From Paraburkholderia sejongensis (GTDB lineage: Bacteria > Pseudomonadota > Gammaproteobacteria > Burkholderiales > Burkholderiaceae): a stretch of 64,000 nucleotides of DNA. Below the pieces are notes generated by a model. That model saw only the letters and a list, made by a program, of their open reading frames with translations, searched no databases and was not told the origin of the DNA. Of this stretch, positions 31,965 through 39,741 are shown in pieces; position 1 is the first letter of the stretch; each line of letters begins with the position of its first letter. The position numbers were made by a program, and so were the translations under genes. The DNA lies in the NCBI RefSeq assembly GCF_020880815.1, contig NZ_JAJITD010000020.1:1-64000 (forward strand). Reading direction: 5' to 3'.

Positions 31965-33599
31965 TCAGCCCTTGCCTTCCGCCTTGATCCGCGCGCGCAA
32001 CTCGAACTTCTGGATCTTGCCGGTCGAGGTCTTTGGCAACTCGCCGAAGCGTACCGCCTTCGGCAGTTTGTAGCCGGCGAGGAACAGCCGGCAGTGCGCG
32101 ATGATTTCCTCCTCGGTCGCCTGCGCGCCTTCCTTCAACTCGACGAACGCGCACGGCACCTCGCCCCACTTCGGATCGGCCATCGCGACCACCGCCGCCA
32201 CCGAAACCGCCGGATGCCGGTACAGCGTGTCCTCGACCTCGATGCTCGAAATGTTCTCGCCGCCCGAAATGATGATGTCCTTGCTGCGGTCGCGGATGCG
32301 CACGTAGCCGTCGGCGGTGCGCACGCCGAGATCGCCGGTATGGAACCACCCGCCGGCGAACGCCGCTTCGGTCGCGCGTTCGTTCTTCAGATAGCCCTTC
32401 ATACAGATGTTGCCGCGGAACATGATCTCGCCGAGCGTTTCGCCGTCGTCCGGCACCGGCGCGAGCGTCTCCGGATCGAGCACCGCGACCGCCGCCTGCA
32501 GGTGATAGCGCACGCCCTGGCGCGCGGTCAGGTCGGCACGGGTAAGGTCGTCGAGTTCGTCCCACGCGTCCTGCTTCGCACAAACGGCCGCCGGCCCGTA
32601 GGTTTCGGTCAGCCCGTACACGTGCGTCAGGTCGAAGCCGATCTCCTTCATCTTCGCGATCACCGCAGGCGGCGGCGCCGCGCCGGCGACCATCGTCGAC
32701 ACCCGGTGCGTGATGCCCTCGCGCCATTCGGCCGGCGCATTGGCCAGCGCGCTCTGCACGATCGGCGCGCCGCAGTAGTGCGTGATGCGCTCGCGGCGAA
32801 TCAGCTCGAACACGGTCTTCGCGTCGAACCTGCGCAGGCACACGTTGACGCCCGCGCGCGCCGCCACCGTCCACGGGAAGCACCAGCCGTTGCAGTGAAA
32901 CAGCGGCAGCGTCCACAGATAGACCGCGTGCTTCGGCATGTCCCATTCGAGGATGTTGCTGAGCGCATTCAGATAGGCGCCGCGGTGATGGTAGACCACG
33001 CCTTTCGGGTCGCCGGTGGTGCCGGATGTGTAATTGAGCGCGATCGCGCCCCATTCGTCGGCGGGCGGGGTCCATTCGTAAGCGGGGTCGCCGGCTTGCA
33101 GAAACTGCTCGTAGTCGGTCGCGCGGGGGAACTGCGCGGGGTCGGCCGGCTGCGCGTCGGCCACGCTGATCACGCGCAGGTCCGGAAATTCGAGCGCCGC
33201 GCGATGCGCGAACTCGCCGTATTCGGTATCGACGATCAGCGCCCTGGCTTCGCCGTGGCGCAGCATGAACAGTAGCGTGGCGACGTCGAGCCGGGTATTG
33301 AGCGTGTTGAGCACCGCGCCGGCCATCGGCACGCCGAAGTGCGCTTCGACCATCGGCGGAATGTTCGGCAACAGTGCGGCAACCGTGTCGCCGCGCTCGA
33401 TGCCGGCCCCCCGCAACGCGCTCGCGAGGCGCCGCGCGCGCTCGTAGGTCTCGCTCCAGTTGCGACGAATCTCCCCGTGGACGATCGCGAGCCGGTGGCC
33501 ATACACTTGCGCTGCGCGCACGAGGAAATCGATCGGCGTCAGCGGGACATAATTGGCCTCGCGCCGCTCGAGACCTTCGTCGAACATATGCTGCGTCAT
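31965..33599 (-). CDS. AMP-forming acyl-CoA synthetase
   Basis: A 544-residue ANL-superfamily ligase. Its P-loop-like motif is NYTSGTTGDPKGVVYHH (near 184-200), followed by YGLTETYGPA, GWFHTGDLG and a catalytic Lys in KTSTGKIQKFELR near the end. It is of the acyl-CoA synthetase/DmdB-like subgroup acting on medium-chain or branched acids; the exact acid is unknown. The start at 33599 lies behind CAAGGAGACTCCGCA. It is divergent from a Crp/Fnr regulator across a palindrome. Confidence 0.9.
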   Translation of the reverse strand: MTQHMFDEGLERREANYVPLTPIDFLVRAAQVYGHRLAIVHGEIRRNWSETYERARRLASALRGAGIERGDTVAALLPNIPPMVEAHFGVPMAGAVLNTLNTRLDVATLLFMLRHGEARALIVDTEYGEFAHRAALEFPDLRVISVADAQPADPAQFPRATDYEQFLQAGDPAYEWTPPADEWGAIALNYTSGTTGDPKGVVYHHRGAYLNALSNILEWDMPKHAVYLWTLPLFHCNGWCFPWTVAARAGVNVCLRRFDAKTVFELIRRERITHYCGAPIVQSALANAPAEWREGITHRVSTMVAGAAPPPAVIAKMKEIGFDLTHVYGLTETYGPAAVCAKQDAWDELDDLTRADLTARQGVRYHLQAAVAVLDPETLAPVPDDGETLGEIMFRGNICMKGYLKNERATEAAFAGGWFHTGDLGVRTADGYVRIRDRSKDIIISGGENISSIEVEDTLYRHPAVSVAAVVAMADPKWGEVPCAFVELKEGAQATEEEIIAHCRLFLAGYKLPKAVRFGELPKTSTGKIQKFELRARIKAEGKG

Positions 33600-33719
33600 T
33601 GCGGAGTCTCCTTGGGCGCGAGCCGCGCCGATGATCGTTCTGATTGGCAAACCGGGACCTGCTGCCGGCCCTTCACGTTGGCAACAAGCCCCAGCCTAGC
33701 AATTGTCATCGCGAACTGT

Positions 33720-33737
33720 CTGTCATTCAAATGACAG
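33720..33737. promoter_or_regulatory. Perfect 18-bp palindrome, likely Crp/Fnr-family operator
   Basis: CTGTCATTCAAATGACAG is self-complementary over its whole length (eight-base arms and CA centre counted as two bases). It lies between the acyl-CoA synthetase and the Crp/Fnr gene, and the arms are of the size recognised by dimeric Crp/Fnr proteins. Confidence 0.65.
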
Positions 33738-33824
33738 AGTCTCGTGGCCCGCATTGCGCCCCTGGTTCGCGCAGCGCTATCCTGCTTCAACCGTTGCTAC
33801 CACCGCTCAAGCCGCTTATTGCCG

Positions 33825-34568
33825 ATGAACGACGCTCCGCTCACCGACCACGCCGAAACCCGGCCGCCGTGCTCACGCGTCGCGCCCGCCGAGCTCGAAC
33901 GGCTGTTCGCCAACTGCGCGTGGTTTCGCGCGTTGGCGGCGGAGCATCGGGCGCTGGTGCTAGCCAGCGCACATGCCGAACAGCTTGAAGGCGGCGCGTG
34001 GATCGCGCGCCGCAGCGAACCGTCCGACTACTGGATCGGCGTGCATTCCGGACTCATCAAGCTGGCGATCTACAACGCGTCGGGCCGCAGCTGCACGCTG
34101 TCGGGCGTGCCGCCGGGCGGCTGGTTCGGTGAAGGCAGCGTGATCAAGCGCGAATTGCGCAAATACGATGTGGCGGCCATCCAGCCGTCGCTGGTAATGT
34201 TCGTGCCGTCGGCGACGTTCCATGCGCTGCTCGAAACGAGCCTGCCGTTCACGGGCTTCGTGATCCGGCAGTTGAACAACCGGATGGGGGAATTCATCGC
34301 GTCGATCCAGAACAGCCGGCTGCTCGATGTGGACTCGCGTGTCGCGCAGTCGCTCGCCCAGTTGTTCAATCCCGATCTGTATCCGGACACCGGGCGCACG
34401 CTGGCAATCTCGCAGGAGGAAGTCGGGCTGCTCGCGGGCGTGTCGCGACAACGGATCAATCAGGCACTGCAGAACCTCGAGAAGCTGCGGATCTTGCGGC
34501 TGTCGTATAACCAGATCGACGTGCTCGATCTGCAGCGGCTGTGCGAGTTCGGGCGGGAACAGATCTAG
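33825..34568 (+). CDS. Crp/Fnr family transcriptional regulator
   Basis: A 247-residue protein with an N-terminal cyclic-nucleotide-binding-like fold (about 25-150, GLIKLAIYNASGRSCTLSGV, PPGGWFGEGSVI) and a C-terminal winged HTH (SQEEVGLLAGVSRQRINQAL, near 200-219). The four Fe-S cysteines of Fnr are absent. The start is the ATG at 33825; the frame stays open upstream but has no supporting site. The palindrome at 33720-33737 is its likely target, which would control itself and the divergent acyl-CoA synthetase. Confidence 0.88.
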   Translation: MNDAPLTDHAETRPPCSRVAPAELERLFANCAWFRALAAEHRALVLASAHAEQLEGGAWIARRSEPSDYWIGVHSGLIKLAIYNASGRSCTLSGVPPGGWFGEGSVIKRELRKYDVAAIQPSLVMFVPSATFHALLETSLPFTGFVIRQLNNRMGEFIASIQNSRLLDVDSRVAQSLAQLFNPDLYPDTGRTLAISQEEVGLLAGVSRQRINQALQNLEKLRILRLSYNQIDVLDLQRLCEFGREQI

Positions 34569-34603
34569 TCGACGGCCCTTCTGTTGTTGCTTCGTTCTGT
34601 CTG

Positions 34604-34954
34604 CTACCGGACGCGGGCGGCTCTACGCGTGGCGCGAGTTTCGAGCACGTCGTCGGTACTGAACAGCGCGAACATGATCGCGGTCATCACGCCGGACTTT
34701 TTCCAGCGCAGATAGTAACGATGCGCGCTCTGGTACGGGACATAGCCCTCCGGCATCGCGCTCCACGGCGCGCGCGTGTGAAGCACCCACATCACGCTGT
34801 CGAGCACGCGGCGCACATCGTGCGACGGGCGTCCGCGGCGAGGTCCGCCGTTCAGCGACTCGGCCAGCAGCGGCGCGACACGCAACCACTGTTCGTCGGT
34901 CAAGTCCTGCACTTTCGGCCATGTCGCGGTGGATTCGGTAGAAGGGATATTCAT
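34604..34954 (-). pseudogene. IS5-family transposase N-terminal fragment (orfA only)
   Basis: A 116-residue product with the DUF4096/IS5-type N-terminal domain (LTDEQWLRVAPLL, RRGRPSHDVRRVLDSVMWVLHTRAPWSAMP). In intact elements a DDE catalytic ORF follows. Here only 35 bp separate the stop from the end of the convergent Crp/Fnr gene, so the catalytic half is missing. No terminal inverted repeats were identified. It is either a decayed insertion or a retained stand-alone domain. Confidence 0.75.
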
Positions 34955-35227
34955 GCATCAATACCCGTCCGCACGAAACATGAGCCAGCGTCGCGGAGAA
35001 TGGGTGTCCATGGATCAACCCGCTCGAGACTACTCGAAGCCCGCTTGGGCAAAAGTCAAATCTTGTTAGCAATGCGGACGCAATTGTCAGAAAGCGCAAT
35101 ACGTTATTGCAGCAACACTTCGAGTGAGGCGCGCGGGCCGTCGTCTATCATCGGCGCGCCCGGCGCCGCGGGCGATCCGCGCGCCGCGTCCAACGATAAA
35201 TCTCTCTCTCCACACGCAGGAAACTCA

Positions 35228-36367
35228 GTGAGACACACCCGTCTTCTCAGGAGCGCCGCGCTGCTCGGCGGCGCCGCCCTCGCACTCACGGCGGAACAGG
35301 CCGCCGCGCAAAGTTCGATCACGTTGTACGGCGTCGCCGACGTCAGCGTGCGCTATCTGACCAACTCGAACGCCAGCAACGACAACCGCCTGTTCATGAC
35401 GAACGGTGCGATCACCAATAGCCGCTGGGGTCTGCGCGGCTCGGAAGACCTTGGTGGCGGCATCAAGGCGATCTTCGATCTGGAAAGCGGTATCGACCTG
35501 CAGAACGGCGCGGCGTCCGATAGCCACCGCATCTTCAACCGCAACGCGTATGTCGGCTTGAGCAGCCGCTACGGCACGCTCACGCTCGGCCGTCAGAAGA
35601 CGCCGCTGTTCGACCTGCTCGGCGACACCTACGACCCGCTGACCGTCGGCAATTATGCCGAGAACTCGTGGCTGCCCGGCGCACTCGGCGCGGGGCTCTA
35701 TGCGGACAACGCGGTCAAGTACACCGGCACGTTCAACGGCCTGACGGTGGCGGCGATGTACTCGTTCGGCACCGACTCTACGTCGACCGGCGAAGGCGGC
35801 TTCTCGGGCCAGGTGCCGGGCCATCTCGGCGCGGGCAATATGTACGGCTTCACGCTGTCGTACGTGGCCGGGCCGCTTAGCGTCGCGGCCGGCGTTCAGC
35901 AGAACAGCGACAACAGCAATCACAAGCAGACCACCTTCAACGCGAACGCGGTCTATGCGTTCAGCTCGACGAAGGTCTACGTCGGCTATCTGCATTCGAA
36001 GGACGACACCGGCTTTGTCGACAGCGCGCTCGCGCAGCAAACGCTCGTGCCGGGTGTCGATATCGTGAAGGGCTCGGGCCGCATCGACAATGGCCCGTTC
36101 GCCGGCGTCACCTGGCAGGCCACCCGCGCGCTCACGCTGACGGGCGCCGCGTATTACGACCACATGTCCAATGCGGCGATCGGCAACGGTCAGCTCGACA
36201 GCGGCTACCGCTACACGTTCGTGGGCCTCGCCGAATATGCGCTGTCGAAGCGCACCGAGGTGTACGGCACCGTCGATTTCAATAAGGTGTCGGGCGCGGC
36301 TTCGGTCGAACTGCCGGGCCGCAACAATCAGACCGGTGTTGCACTCGGTCTGCGGACGATTTTCTAA
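35228..36367 (+). CDS. Gram-negative porin (OmpC/OpcP type)
   Basis: A 379-residue outer-membrane porin with a signal peptide (cleavage near AAAQ-SS). The mature start is SSITLYGVADVSVRYL, then the WGLRGSEDLGGGIKAIFDLESG motif common to beta-proteobacterial porins, and a C-terminal Phe needed for outer-membrane insertion. The start is GTG at 35228, eight bases after CAGGAAA. It is followed by its own terminator. Convergent with a second, only moderately similar porin. Confidence 0.92.
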   Translation: MRHTRLLRSAALLGGAALALTAEQAAAQSSITLYGVADVSVRYLTNSNASNDNRLFMTNGAITNSRWGLRGSEDLGGGIKAIFDLESGIDLQNGAASDSHRIFNRNAYVGLSSRYGTLTLGRQKTPLFDLLGDTYDPLTVGNYAENSWLPGALGAGLYADNAVKYTGTFNGLTVAAMYSFGTDSTSTGEGGFSGQVPGHLGAGNMYGFTLSYVAGPLSVAAGVQQNSDNSNHKQTTFNANAVYAFSSTKVYVGYLHSKDDTGFVDSALAQQTLVPGVDIVKGSGRIDNGPFAGVTWQATRALTLTGAAYYDHMSNAAIGNGQLDSGYRYTFVGLAEYALSKRTEVYGTVDFNKVSGAASVELPGRNNQTGVALGLRTIF

Positions 36368-36398
36368 CAGGCGATTTTCCGCATCGTAACGGCAAAGC

Positions 36399-36428
36399 GG
36401 CGCCCCTCGGGGCGTCGTTTTTTTTTTC
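36399..36428 (+). terminator. Intrinsic terminator of first porin
   Basis: CGCCCC (36401-36406) and GGGGCG (36409-36414) form a tight hairpin followed by about ten T residues. Confidence 0.88.
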
Positions 36429-36478
36429 GCCTGTCGCGCGGCAAGCCGGCTCGCCGGTTTGTGCATTTGCCGCACGCA

Positions 36479-36510
36479 TAAAAAAAGGTGCCGCGAACGG
36501 CACCTTTTTG
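36479..36510 (-). terminator. Intrinsic terminator of second porin
   Basis: An A-run, GGTGCCG, GCGAA loop, CGGCACC and a T-run make a symmetrical hairpin that can work in both directions. It directly follows the minus-strand porin gene. Confidence 0.9.
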
Positions 36511-36535
36511 TACTACAGGCAGCTTCTGTGGAAGC

Positions 36536-37681
36536 TTAGAAGCGGTGACGCAGACCGATCGTAGCAGCCGTCTGGTTCTTCGACGACGAGGTCGGAACCG
36601 TGTTGTCGCCGCTGTAGATCGAAGCCACGCCGCCGTCGCCCATTGCGTGCTGGTACACAGCCTGAGCGTACACGTCGGTGCGACGCGACAGCGAGTAGTC
36701 AGCCTGCAGGCCGATCTGGTGGTAACGGGTCTTCATGTCGTTGCCAGCTTCGTTCACGCCGTAGCCACGCGAGTCGGTGAACGTGTAAGCGATGCCCAGA
36801 GCCATTGCCGGCGTCAGGTTGTACTTACCGTTGACTTCGTAGTTGTTGGTGTGACCTTGACGCTGACCAACTGCTGCGCCGACCAGGTTGTCGATACGCG
36901 ATTGCGTCCATGCCAGACCGACGGTTGCCGGGCCGAGGTCATACGAAGCCGCTGCGCCGAACTGACGCTGACGGAATTGAGCTGCGTTGATCACGCCGCC
37001 TGCGTTCGCAACGACGCCGTCCGAAGCGCCCGTGCGGTTGCCAGCCGGGTTGTTCTGCTGGGCGTAAGCAGCACCGAGGTGCAGGCCTTGCCACTGGTAT
37101 GCAGCACCGAGGCTGTACTGGCGGTTGTTCGCGAAGTTGCCAGCCTGGTTCGAGAAGCCGTACGTGCCGCCGAACGTGAAGCCAGCGTAGTTTGCGCTCG
37201 AGTACTTGATCGAGTTGTTAACCGACAGACCACCGTTGGTGTTCAGGTTGTCGTTGTTGTACGGGTGCGCGAAGAACGTGCCGCCCCAGCTGCCCGTTGC
37301 GGTCAGCGGTGCGAGGTAGTCTTGAGCTGCGTCGTACTGACGGCCCAGCGTGACGGTACCGAATTGTGCGCTCGACAGACCGACGAATGCCTGACGGTTG
37401 AAGATGCCGCCGTTGTTACCCAGGCCGCCGTTGTTGATGTTGAAGCCGCTTTCCAACGTGAAGATTGCCTTCAGACCGCCGCCCAGATCTTCCGAACCGC
37501 GCAGGCCGAACATGCTCTGGTTGATGCCGCCGCTGCCTGCTGCCCACTTAGCGTTGCCAGCAACGTTGCTGGTGTACGTCAGGCCTGCGTCGAGCAGACC
37601 GTACAGGGTCACGCTGCTTTGTGCGTGTGCGACGGAAGCGAACGATGCGGCAGCCGCAACGACGATGAGACTCTTTTTCAT
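36536..37681 (-). CDS. Major outer-membrane porin
   Basis: A 381-residue porin with a signal peptide (MKKSLIVVAAAASFASVAHA-QS). The mature start is SSVTLYGLLDAGLTY, then FGLRGSEDLGGGLKAIFTLESG, and a terminal Phe. Codon use is visibly more biased and less GC-rich than in neighbouring genes, as expected of a highly expressed porin. A good ribosome binding site (GGAG) precedes the ATG, and a leader of about 130 nt separates it from the candidate promoter at 37823-37850. Confidence 0.95.
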   Translation of the reverse strand: MKKSLIVVAAAASFASVAHAQSSVTLYGLLDAGLTYTSNVAGNAKWAAGSGGINQSMFGLRGSEDLGGGLKAIFTLESGFNINNGGLGNNGGIFNRQAFVGLSSAQFGTVTLGRQYDAAQDYLAPLTATGSWGGTFFAHPYNNDNLNTNGGLSVNNSIKYSSANYAGFTFGGTYGFSNQAGNFANNRQYSLGAAYQWQGLHLGAAYAQQNNPAGNRTGASDGVVANAGGVINAAQFRQRQFGAAASYDLGPATVGLAWTQSRIDNLVGAAVGQRQGHTNNYEVNGKYNLTPAMALGIAYTFTDSRGYGVNEAGNDMKTRYHQIGLQADYSLSRRTDVYAQAVYQHAMGDGGVASIYSGDNTVPTSSSKNQTAATIGLRHRF

Positions 37682-38579
37682 GGGAACTCCAATTCGAAAA
37701 ATTTACGGGGAGCGGGACCCGCCTCAGCGGCCGATGCCGAGAGCATCTGCCACCGCCCTGTGGCCGAGCCGTGAAGCTTGGCTGGGCACCCTTGAAACGA
37801 AGCGTGAGTGTAGGGGGACACCCTAATAGCGGCGCCAATAATTCACGCAACAGGATTTTTCGAATTTCGCAACAATAGCCACCCATCTTGATTTAAGTCA
37901 TTGTTTTTCCGTCAGTTATGACAAGATTGCGTCGGCCGCTGAGCTGCGCCAACCAAGGCGAATTTGCAATGTCTCAATATTCGAAGTTGTGCGTTTGCAA
38001 CACCGTCTTAATACAAATGACTTAGTCGGGTCGGAACAGAATGCCGAATAAATGCGCAGAATTTCCGTACGCGGATCTATTGAAACGAATGGCATCCGGG
38101 AGTATAGAAAAAATATTTACGAATTCTGGGAACTTAATGGAGTTAATCCTGTCATTCCCGCGCCTACTGCGACGAGTAGCCAATTGCCGTGCGGGTCGAT
38201 TAACGCGTGTCCCAATAACCGATGGATTTGCCCGCCCTGCAATTCACCACTTTCAAGCAGCGGCTCACTGGCCGCACAAGGAGAGGGGCCTTGGCCCGGC
38301 CGCCGATCTGTTATCTCAACAAAACCTCGCGCGCCCGGCTCTGTGGTGATTTCCGCTTTCGGCTAACGCCTGCCATTGGCTTTTTCATAAAGCCTATACG
38401 CGCCGTGAAGAAGCTTTCGGCACGGGCATTGCCCGGAGGTGAATTGCGGCGCCGGCCGCCGCGTGACAAAACCCGTGCGGAAAGCGGAAGAATTAATTTA
38501 ATAAGGCTTCCGTATTGATTTAACGACTCAGGCGCGGTCTTTTTTACACGGAGTTTCCCTGATACCGGTCAATCCTGGC
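37682..38579. other. Gene-poor, lower-GC stretch
   Basis: About 900 bp without a convincing gene. Short frames exist (for example at 38052-38366), but their products show no family resemblance. The part at 37850-38150 is notably A/T-rich compared with the rest of the window. The left end carries the leader and promoter of the major porin. Confidence 0.5.
37823..37850 (-). promoter_or_regulatory. Candidate promoter of major porin
   Basis: On the minus strand there is TTGCGT (37850-37845), a 16 bp spacer and TATTAG (37828-37823), giving a leader of about 135 nt. A leader that long could host small-RNA control. Confidence 0.45.
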
Positions 38580-38753
38580 TTATGGTGCGGGGCGCGAGGG
38601 CCTGACAGCCTCTTCATCCTCCGGCGACGAACCGGGTGCGAGCGGGTCGGTTGCGGGCGGCGTATCGGGCAATGGCCGCGGTTGCTCGTCGGGTTCGTCG
38701 AGCGGCTGGTTGGCGGGATCGGCAATCGGGTCGACGGTGGGATCGGTTTGCAT
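38580..38753 (-). CDS. Small acidic proline-rich hypothetical protein
   Basis: A 57-residue product, MQTDPTVDPIADPANQPLDE and onward, built almost wholly of Pro, Asp, Glu, Ala and Thr, hence probably disordered. No domain is recognised. The ribosome binding site is weak. I think similar short Asp-Pro proteins occur in this genus, but cannot confirm it here. Confidence 0.4.
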   Translation of the reverse strand: MQTDPTVDPIADPANQPLDEPDEQPRPLPDTPPATDPLAPGSSPEDEEAVRPSRPAP

Positions 38754-38958
38754 GGCGGCGTCCAGTGTCCAGTGAATGGGAAGAACTCCCAGCGGCGGAC
38801 GCGCAACCGTTATTCCCGGCAAGGCTGGCGGCAGATCGCAACACGCGCCGTGCCGCTCGTCTCTCAGGCCCAGACGCAGGCACGCGATCGCTGAACGGCA
38901 CCGCAAGCCTGTAGAAACTGCTCTCGCTTAAAACGAAAGTTTCAACGCGCGCGGCGCT

Positions 38959-39165
38959 TCAATGCGAATCGCGCTTCGATCCGCTCGAATCCTCGGACGC
39001 AGCCGAGAGGAACGGCTCCAGCCCGAACAGCCACGCGAAACAGAAGGCGACCCGCGTCAGCATGCGCATCGGTGGTCGCGACAGAGGGGCGGCCGCATTT
39101 TCCAGCGACGGGCCCGGCGCCGGCTGGGGTTCGGTTAAATCGGCGGTGGTGTGGTCGGAGCGCAT
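38959..39165 (-). CDS. Small hypothetical membrane protein
   Basis: A 68-residue frame with a Pro-rich N-terminal part and one hydrophobic segment (MLTRVAFCFAWLFGLEPFLSA, residues about 34-54). No family recognised and only a weak ribosome binding site. Could be spurious. Confidence 0.3.
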   Translation of the reverse strand: MRSDHTTADLTEPQPAPGPSLENAAAPLSRPPMRMLTRVAFCFAWLFGLEPFLSAASEDSSGSKRDSH

Positions 39166-39456
39166 GGTAGTTCTCGTTATTGGATGAGCGTGGAAGCCGA
39201 CCTGTGCAAACGACATGCCACTCACGCCAGACCGAATACTTCTTGTCTGTAGGACCAGCCTACCGACGCGCCGCGACCGGCTCTGTGCGTTTGCACGCGA
39301 ATAAAGGGACGCCACGACGATGCGAGCGTCGCTCAGGCGCGCGACGTGTATGAGATCGAATGCACGGGGCACCGGAGCCCCCGCGAAGAACAGACCGAGA
39401 AGGATGCGGAATGGCGCGGGGTCGTGCGACGCATGCAGCACGAAGCCCGCCAAAAC
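39166..39456. other. Intergenic stretch before tRNA terminator
   Basis: About 290 bp on either side of which lie a small hypothetical frame and the tRNA terminator. No gene, repeat or promoter was recognised. Confidence 0.35.
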
Positions 39457-39488
39457 AAAAAAGGGTTCCGAAAATCGGAACCCTTTTT
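39457..39488 (-). terminator. Intrinsic terminator of tRNA gene
   Basis: AAGGGTTCCG, a five-base loop and CGGAACCCTT, flanked by A and T runs. On the minus strand it follows the tRNA gene by about ten bases. Confidence 0.88.
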
Positions 39489-39498
39489 ATCGATACTT

Positions 39499-39586
39499 TG
39501 GTGGGCCGGGTGGGATTCGAACCCACGATGTCCTTTCGGAGGCGGATTATGAGTCCGCTGCCTGCAACCAACACGGCGTCCAGCCC
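39499..39586 (-). tRNA. tRNA with CAU anticodon and long variable arm (Met-type)
   Basis: 88 nt including an encoded CCA. Acceptor GGGCTGG pairs with CCGGCCC; the D-stem GCC/GGC is three base pairs; the anticodon stem GCGGA/TCCGC encloses loop CTCATAA, anticodon CAT at 39551-39549. The T-arm is GTGGG-TTCGAAT-CCCAC. Between the anticodon and T-arms lie about 15 nt that can form a TCC-GAAA-GGA stem-loop, as in class II tRNAs, not expected of Met or Ile2. Position 8 is A rather than the usual U. The G1-C72 pair argues against an initiator. Automatic pipelines would call it tRNA-Met. Confidence 0.85.
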
Positions 39587-39591
39587 ACGAA

Positions 39592-39620
39592 GAAAAAGAC
39601 CCGGTCATAAAGGCCGGGCC
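39592..39620 (-). terminator. Possible second terminator between rpoD and tRNA
   Basis: On the minus strand a CCCGG/CCGGG stem with a nine-base loop is followed by TCTTTTTCT, just before the tRNA. It may back up the rpoD terminator. Confidence 0.45.
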
Positions 39621-39650
39621 CGTTTCATCGATTGGCCGACATACTACACG

Positions 39651-39715
39651 AAAAAGGGGCCTCCGCAACCGCCTCGCTCGCGCGAAACGACCGGGAGGCC
39701 CCTTTGATTGCATCA
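39651..39715 (-). terminator. Intrinsic terminator of rpoD
   Basis: AAAGGGGCCTCC pairs with GGAGGCCCCTTT around a loop of nearly 30 bases. On the minus strand it ends in a T run shortly after the rpoD stop. Confidence 0.85.
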
Positions 39716-39741
39716 TTCGCGGCCAGCCGCGGCTGCCGCGC

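Noticed and set aside
38052..38366. 104-codon frame in the gene-poor stretch
   Set aside because: No family similarity, no ribosome binding site, and an overlapping frame of equal length exists; coding status cannot be supported.
39166..39453. N-terminal extension of the small membrane frame to 164 codons
   Set aside because: Extension would run through low-quality sequence near the tRNA terminator and has no supporting ribosome binding site.
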